Under the pieces are notes generated by a model. It was not told the origin of the DNA, ran no database searches, and saw nothing but the letters and a program-made list of their open reading frames with translations. Source: an uncultured Oscillospiraceae bacterium (GTDB lineage: Bacteria; Bacillota; Clostridia; Oscillospirales; Acutalibacteraceae). Taken from it: a stretch of DNA of 7,172 bases. Position numbers and translations under genes: made by a program. The first letter of the stretch is position 1. Each line of letters opens with the position of its first letter. Of the stretch, positions 5,561 to 7,172 are shown piece after piece. The DNA lies in the NCBI GenBank assembly GCA_900555805.1, contig USMJ01000058.1:1-7172 (forward strand), read 5' to 3'.

Positions 5561-5811
5561 GCGAGGGCTGCGCATTTGTGCAGCCCTCGCCGCAAGCGGC
5601 TGTGAGGGTGCTCCCGCAGCAAAGCGGAGCGGAGCGCTCGAACAGTCGCTCCGCTGCTGTCGTGGTGGATTTATGCTGTGCAGTCCGCAGGCTGATTTGC
5701 GGCGAACGGCGGTCGGGTGTGCGCATCGACACCGATAGGTGTTGATGCGCCGTACGGACGGCGCAGATCGGGCTGGAAGTCAGATGAAAACTTGTGACTT
5801 TTATCTGACTT
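5561..5811. other. Cluster of six hairpins, candidate structured RNA or palindromic element
   Basis: Successive inverted repeats: 5561-5590 (GCGAGGGCTGC with GCAGCCCTCGC, up to 13 pairs); 5618-5658 (AGCA plus GCGGAGCG with CGCTCCGC plus TGCT); 5685-5702 (CCGCA/TGCGG); 5721-5750 (GCGCATCGACACC with GGTGTTGATGCGC, 13 pairs, loop GATA); 5747-5764 (GCGCCGT/ACGGCGC), which shares GCGC with the previous arm; and 5777-5811 (13 pairs, including AAGTCAGAT/ATCTGACTT). G-U pairs occur in several stems but cannot decide the strand. No T tract follows any of them closely. It could be a structured non-coding RNA, a non-autonomous palindromic element or a mosaic of repeats. I recognise no known RNA family. 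Confidence 0.5.
5589..5615 (-). repeat. Dispersed repeat shared with 2492-2517
   Basis: Read on the minus strand, this is GGGAGCACCCTCACAGCCGC then TTGCGGC, differing from the plus-strand copy at 2492-2517 by about three substitutions and one extra base. The flanking sequence diverges abruptly, so the shared piece is a discrete module embedded in the hairpin cluster. Confidence 0.75.
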
Positions 5812-5942
5812 TCAGACATCGTTATGCACAATGTCTGCCCATCATTAAATATTTTTCATAAATTGACTAATTCCCAGTCACTGTCAACTCATTACAAATA
5901 ATCCTTCACCGAACGTATATCGTCGCTCATAAAGTCTGTGCC

Positions 5943-5980
5943 CCGGCATTTTCTTTTTGTCTGAAAAGAGAAAACGCCGG
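5943..5980. repeat. Long inverted repeat
   Basis: CCGGCATTTTCTTTTT (5943-5958) is nearly complementary to AAAAGAGAAAACGCCGG (5964-5980), giving a stem of about 16 pairs with one mismatch and one G-U, and a short loop. It has a GC base and an AT-rich upper stem. No run of T follows it on either strand, so I do not call it a terminator. Role unknown. Confidence 0.65.
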
Positions 5981-6032
5981 CAGGCGAGAATGCGCCGCCG
6001 AACCACTACAAACAAACATACATACATATATA

Positions 6033-6070
6033 TTGTATACAAACAACACACGATCTTACAATGGTATAAT
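6033..6070 (+). promoter_or_regulatory. Candidate extended -10 promoter with adjacent palindrome
   Basis: TGGTATAAT at 6062-6070 is an extended -10 (TGn plus perfect TATAAT). No good -35 stands at the right distance. A perfect ten-base palindrome, TTGTATACAA (6033-6042), lies just upstream of where the -35 would be and resembles the GT-N-AC operators of GntR-type regulators. If active it would start near 6077 and give prfB a ~250-base leader, or make a short RNA. Speculative. Confidence 0.35.
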
Positions 6071-6186
6071 TTAAGCAAAACGGTATGATCTTCCGAAACG
6101 CCGTTCTGACGTTTTGACTTGATTCTTCGGCACTTTGGACGATCTTCACAGCAAACGGTCTTCCCCGCCGAAATGATTCCCCGCTG

Positions 6187-6232
6187 AGCACAAACCTCCC
6201 AAAACCGCTCGCTTCCCCGTACCCGAAAACCA
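6187..6232 (+). repeat. Dispersed repeat shared with 2542-2569
   Basis: AGCACAAAC (6187-6195), 17 intervening bases, then a CCCCGTACCCGAAAACCA block ending at 6232. Same order and orientation as the copy at 2542-2569, in which the two blocks are contiguous. The A-rich continuation after each copy is also similar. Confidence 0.62.
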
Positions 6233-6258
6233 AAAGCCGAAAAATTTTTCTTTAAGTC

Positions 6259-6287
6259 TTGCCTAACGGGCAATAATTATGTATAAT
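6259..6287 (+). promoter_or_regulatory. sigma-A promoter of prfB
   Basis: -35 TTGCCT (6259-6264, 4/6), 17-base spacer, perfect -10 TATAAT (6282-6287). Predicted start near 6294 leaves a ~35-base leader before the ATG, too short for a riboswitch. Confidence 0.82.
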
Positions 6288-6328
6288 GCAATGTGGTATG
6301 TAAAATTTTTGATTTGCGAGGAAAATTT

Positions 6329-7172
6329 ATGATTCAGTTTGAAGAATTGAGATTAAGACTTCTGGAAAGCGAAAAGCCGCTCAAGGAGCTGGCAGGCGCT
6401 CTCGGTCTTGATAAGATGAACGACGAAATAAAAGCCCTCGAGGAACAGACATCAGAAACCAGCTTCTGGGACGATGTCCAGAACTCAAACAAGGTTCTTC
6501 AGAGAATATCTCAGCTCAAGAACAAGGTCGCCGCTTACGATAAGCTCAAAACCGACTTCGACGACGCCCTTGTTATGATCGAGCTTTCAAACGAGGAGGA
6601 AGATCTTGACCTGCTCCCCGACTGCGAAGAAAGCGTTAAGGCTGTTGAAGCCGAGCTCGAAAAACAGACTCTCGCCACACTCTTAAGCGGCGAATATGAC
6701 TCAAAGAACGCCATTCTCACCTTCCACGCCGGCGCGGGCGGAACGGAGGCTCAGGACTGGTGTCAGATGCTCTACCGTATGTACAGTCAGTGGGCGACAA
6801 AGCACGGCTTCAAGTTCACGACGGTCGACTTCCTTGACGGCGACGAAGCCGGTCTCAAGAGCGCTACGGTCGTTGTCGAGGGAGAAAACGCCTACGGTTA
6901 TCTCAAGAGCGAAATGGGTGTTCACAGACTTGTCCGCGTCTCACCGTTCGACTCGTCGGGCAGACGCCACACATCGTTCGCCTCTCTTGAAGTTATGCCC
7001 GAAATCGACGACACTATCGACGTCGAGATAAGCCCCGAGGATATTAAGATGGAAGTTTACCGCGCCAGCGGCGCAGGCGGACAGAAGGTCAACAAGACGT
7101 CCTCCGCCGTGCGCCTGATCCACAAGCCGTCCGGCATCGTCGTGGCCTGTCAGGAGGAGCGCAGTCAGGTGC
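6329..7172 (+). CDS. prfB: Peptide chain release factor 2, N-terminal part (runs off right edge)
   Basis: Class I release factor that decodes UGA and UAA at the ribosomal A site and triggers peptidyl-tRNA hydrolysis in the cytoplasm. I translated 281 codons; the last ~85 residues lie outside. Residues 1-110 are the helical domain 1 (QTSETSFWDD at ~40-49). GEYDSKNAIL then TFHAGAGGTEAQDW at ~131-144 opens the core. The stop-codon tripeptide SPF is at 205-207, identifying RF2 and not RF1, and the catalytic GGQ is at 250-252 within SGAGGQKVNKTSSAVR. Both numbers match the E. coli protein, so no segment is missing. Start: ATG with GAGGA (6318-6322) six bases upstream. Unusually for prfB, no in-frame UGA or +1 frameshift is needed: codons 27-28 are CTT GAT where many relatives have CTT TGA. 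It has its own promoter and is divergent from the VTT gene. Confidence 0.97.
   Translation, partial: MIQFEELRLRLLESEKPLKELAGALGLDKMNDEIKALEEQTSETSFWDDVQNSNKVLQRISQLKNKVAAYDKLKTDFDDALVMIELSNEEEDLDLLPDCEESVKAVEAELEKQTLATLLSGEYDSKNAILTFHAGAGGTEAQDWCQMLYRMYSQWATKHGFKFTTVDFLDGDEAGLKSATVVVEGENAYGYLKSEMGVHRLVRVSPFDSSGRRHTSFASLEVMPEIDDTIDVEISPEDIKMEVYRASGAGGQKVNKTSSAVRLIHKPSGIVVACQEERSQV

Larger units (their letters stand above)
5503..6258. other. Long gene-free region between the VTT gene and prfB
   Basis: About 750 bases with no credible protein gene on either strand. It holds the hairpin cluster at 5561-5811, a repeat at 5589-5615, an AT-rich stretch at ~5820-5900, a long inverted repeat at 5941-5980, a candidate extended -10 promoter at 6062-6070 and a repeat at 6187-6232. 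Open frames crossing it on both strands are low-complexity, lack convincing ribosome binding sites and run through palindromes. I saw no tRNA, rRNA or CRISPR array. Confidence 0.7.

Noticed and set aside
5499..5831. 110-codon minus-strand frame (starting MCITMSESQIKV) through the hairpin cluster
   Set aside because: The frame runs through six palindromes, is Ser/Thr/Arg/Pro-rich without a domain, ends in the VTT promoter and has no good ribosome site. A plus-strand frame covers much of the same DNA, which is typical of GC-rich palindromic sequence.
5943..5980. Inverted repeat considered as an intrinsic terminator
   Set aside because: No T run follows the stem on either strand and no gene ends next to it.
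5884..6273. 129-codon minus-strand frame upstream of prfB
   Set aside because: It crosses the prfB promoter and an AT-rich repeat stretch, has no plausible ribosome site and an incoherent composition.

Overview
The window looks like chromosomal DNA of a Gram-positive Bacillota, most likely a Clostridia member and possibly of the Oscillospirales/Ruminococcaceae type. The evidence is a tRNA-Phe-type T-box leader in front of pheST, strong AAGGAGG Shine-Dalgarno sites, a TTG start, a LysM/G5/M23 cell-wall protein, and sigma-A-type promoters with 17-base spacers. The placement below phylum is inference from style, not from a search.

Layout: (1) Positions 1-2203 hold the phenylalanyl-tRNA synthetase operon on the minus strand. 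In transcription order it has a sigma-A promoter (2175-2203), a T-box riboswitch with UUC specifier and intrinsic terminator (1923-2168), complete pheS (849-1868) and the first 278 codons of pheT, which runs off the left edge. (2) Positions 2204-2572 carry no credible gene but hold diverged copies of intergenic repeats. (3) Positions 2573-4692 are a single-gene unit on the minus strand: promoter, TTG-started 660-residue membrane-anchored LysM-G5-M23 peptidoglycan peptidase, terminator. (4) Positions 4709-5502 are a second single-gene minus-strand unit encoding a TVP38/DedA-like (VTT) membrane protein with its own promoter and terminator. (5) Positions 5503-6258 are about 750 bases without a credible gene. 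They contain a tight run of hairpins (5561-5811), two repeat copies related to the 2.5 kb region, a long inverted repeat (5941-5980) and a candidate extended -10 promoter. (6) Positions 6259-7172 are a plus-strand promoter and the first 281 codons of prfB (release factor 2), which runs off the right edge.

How it fits together: these are housekeeping translation genes (PheRS, RF2) flanking envelope genes (M23 hydrolase, VTT protein). Each unit appears to be independently transcribed, so I see no multi-gene functional system joining them. The pheST operon should be induced when uncharged tRNA-Phe accumulates. prfB here is in frame from its start and lacks the usual autoregulatory +1 frameshift. 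I found no convincing new defence, mobile or biosynthetic system. The least-explained DNA is the hairpin-rich gap and the dispersed repeats, plus the unassigned cytoplasmic N-terminal third of the M23 protein.
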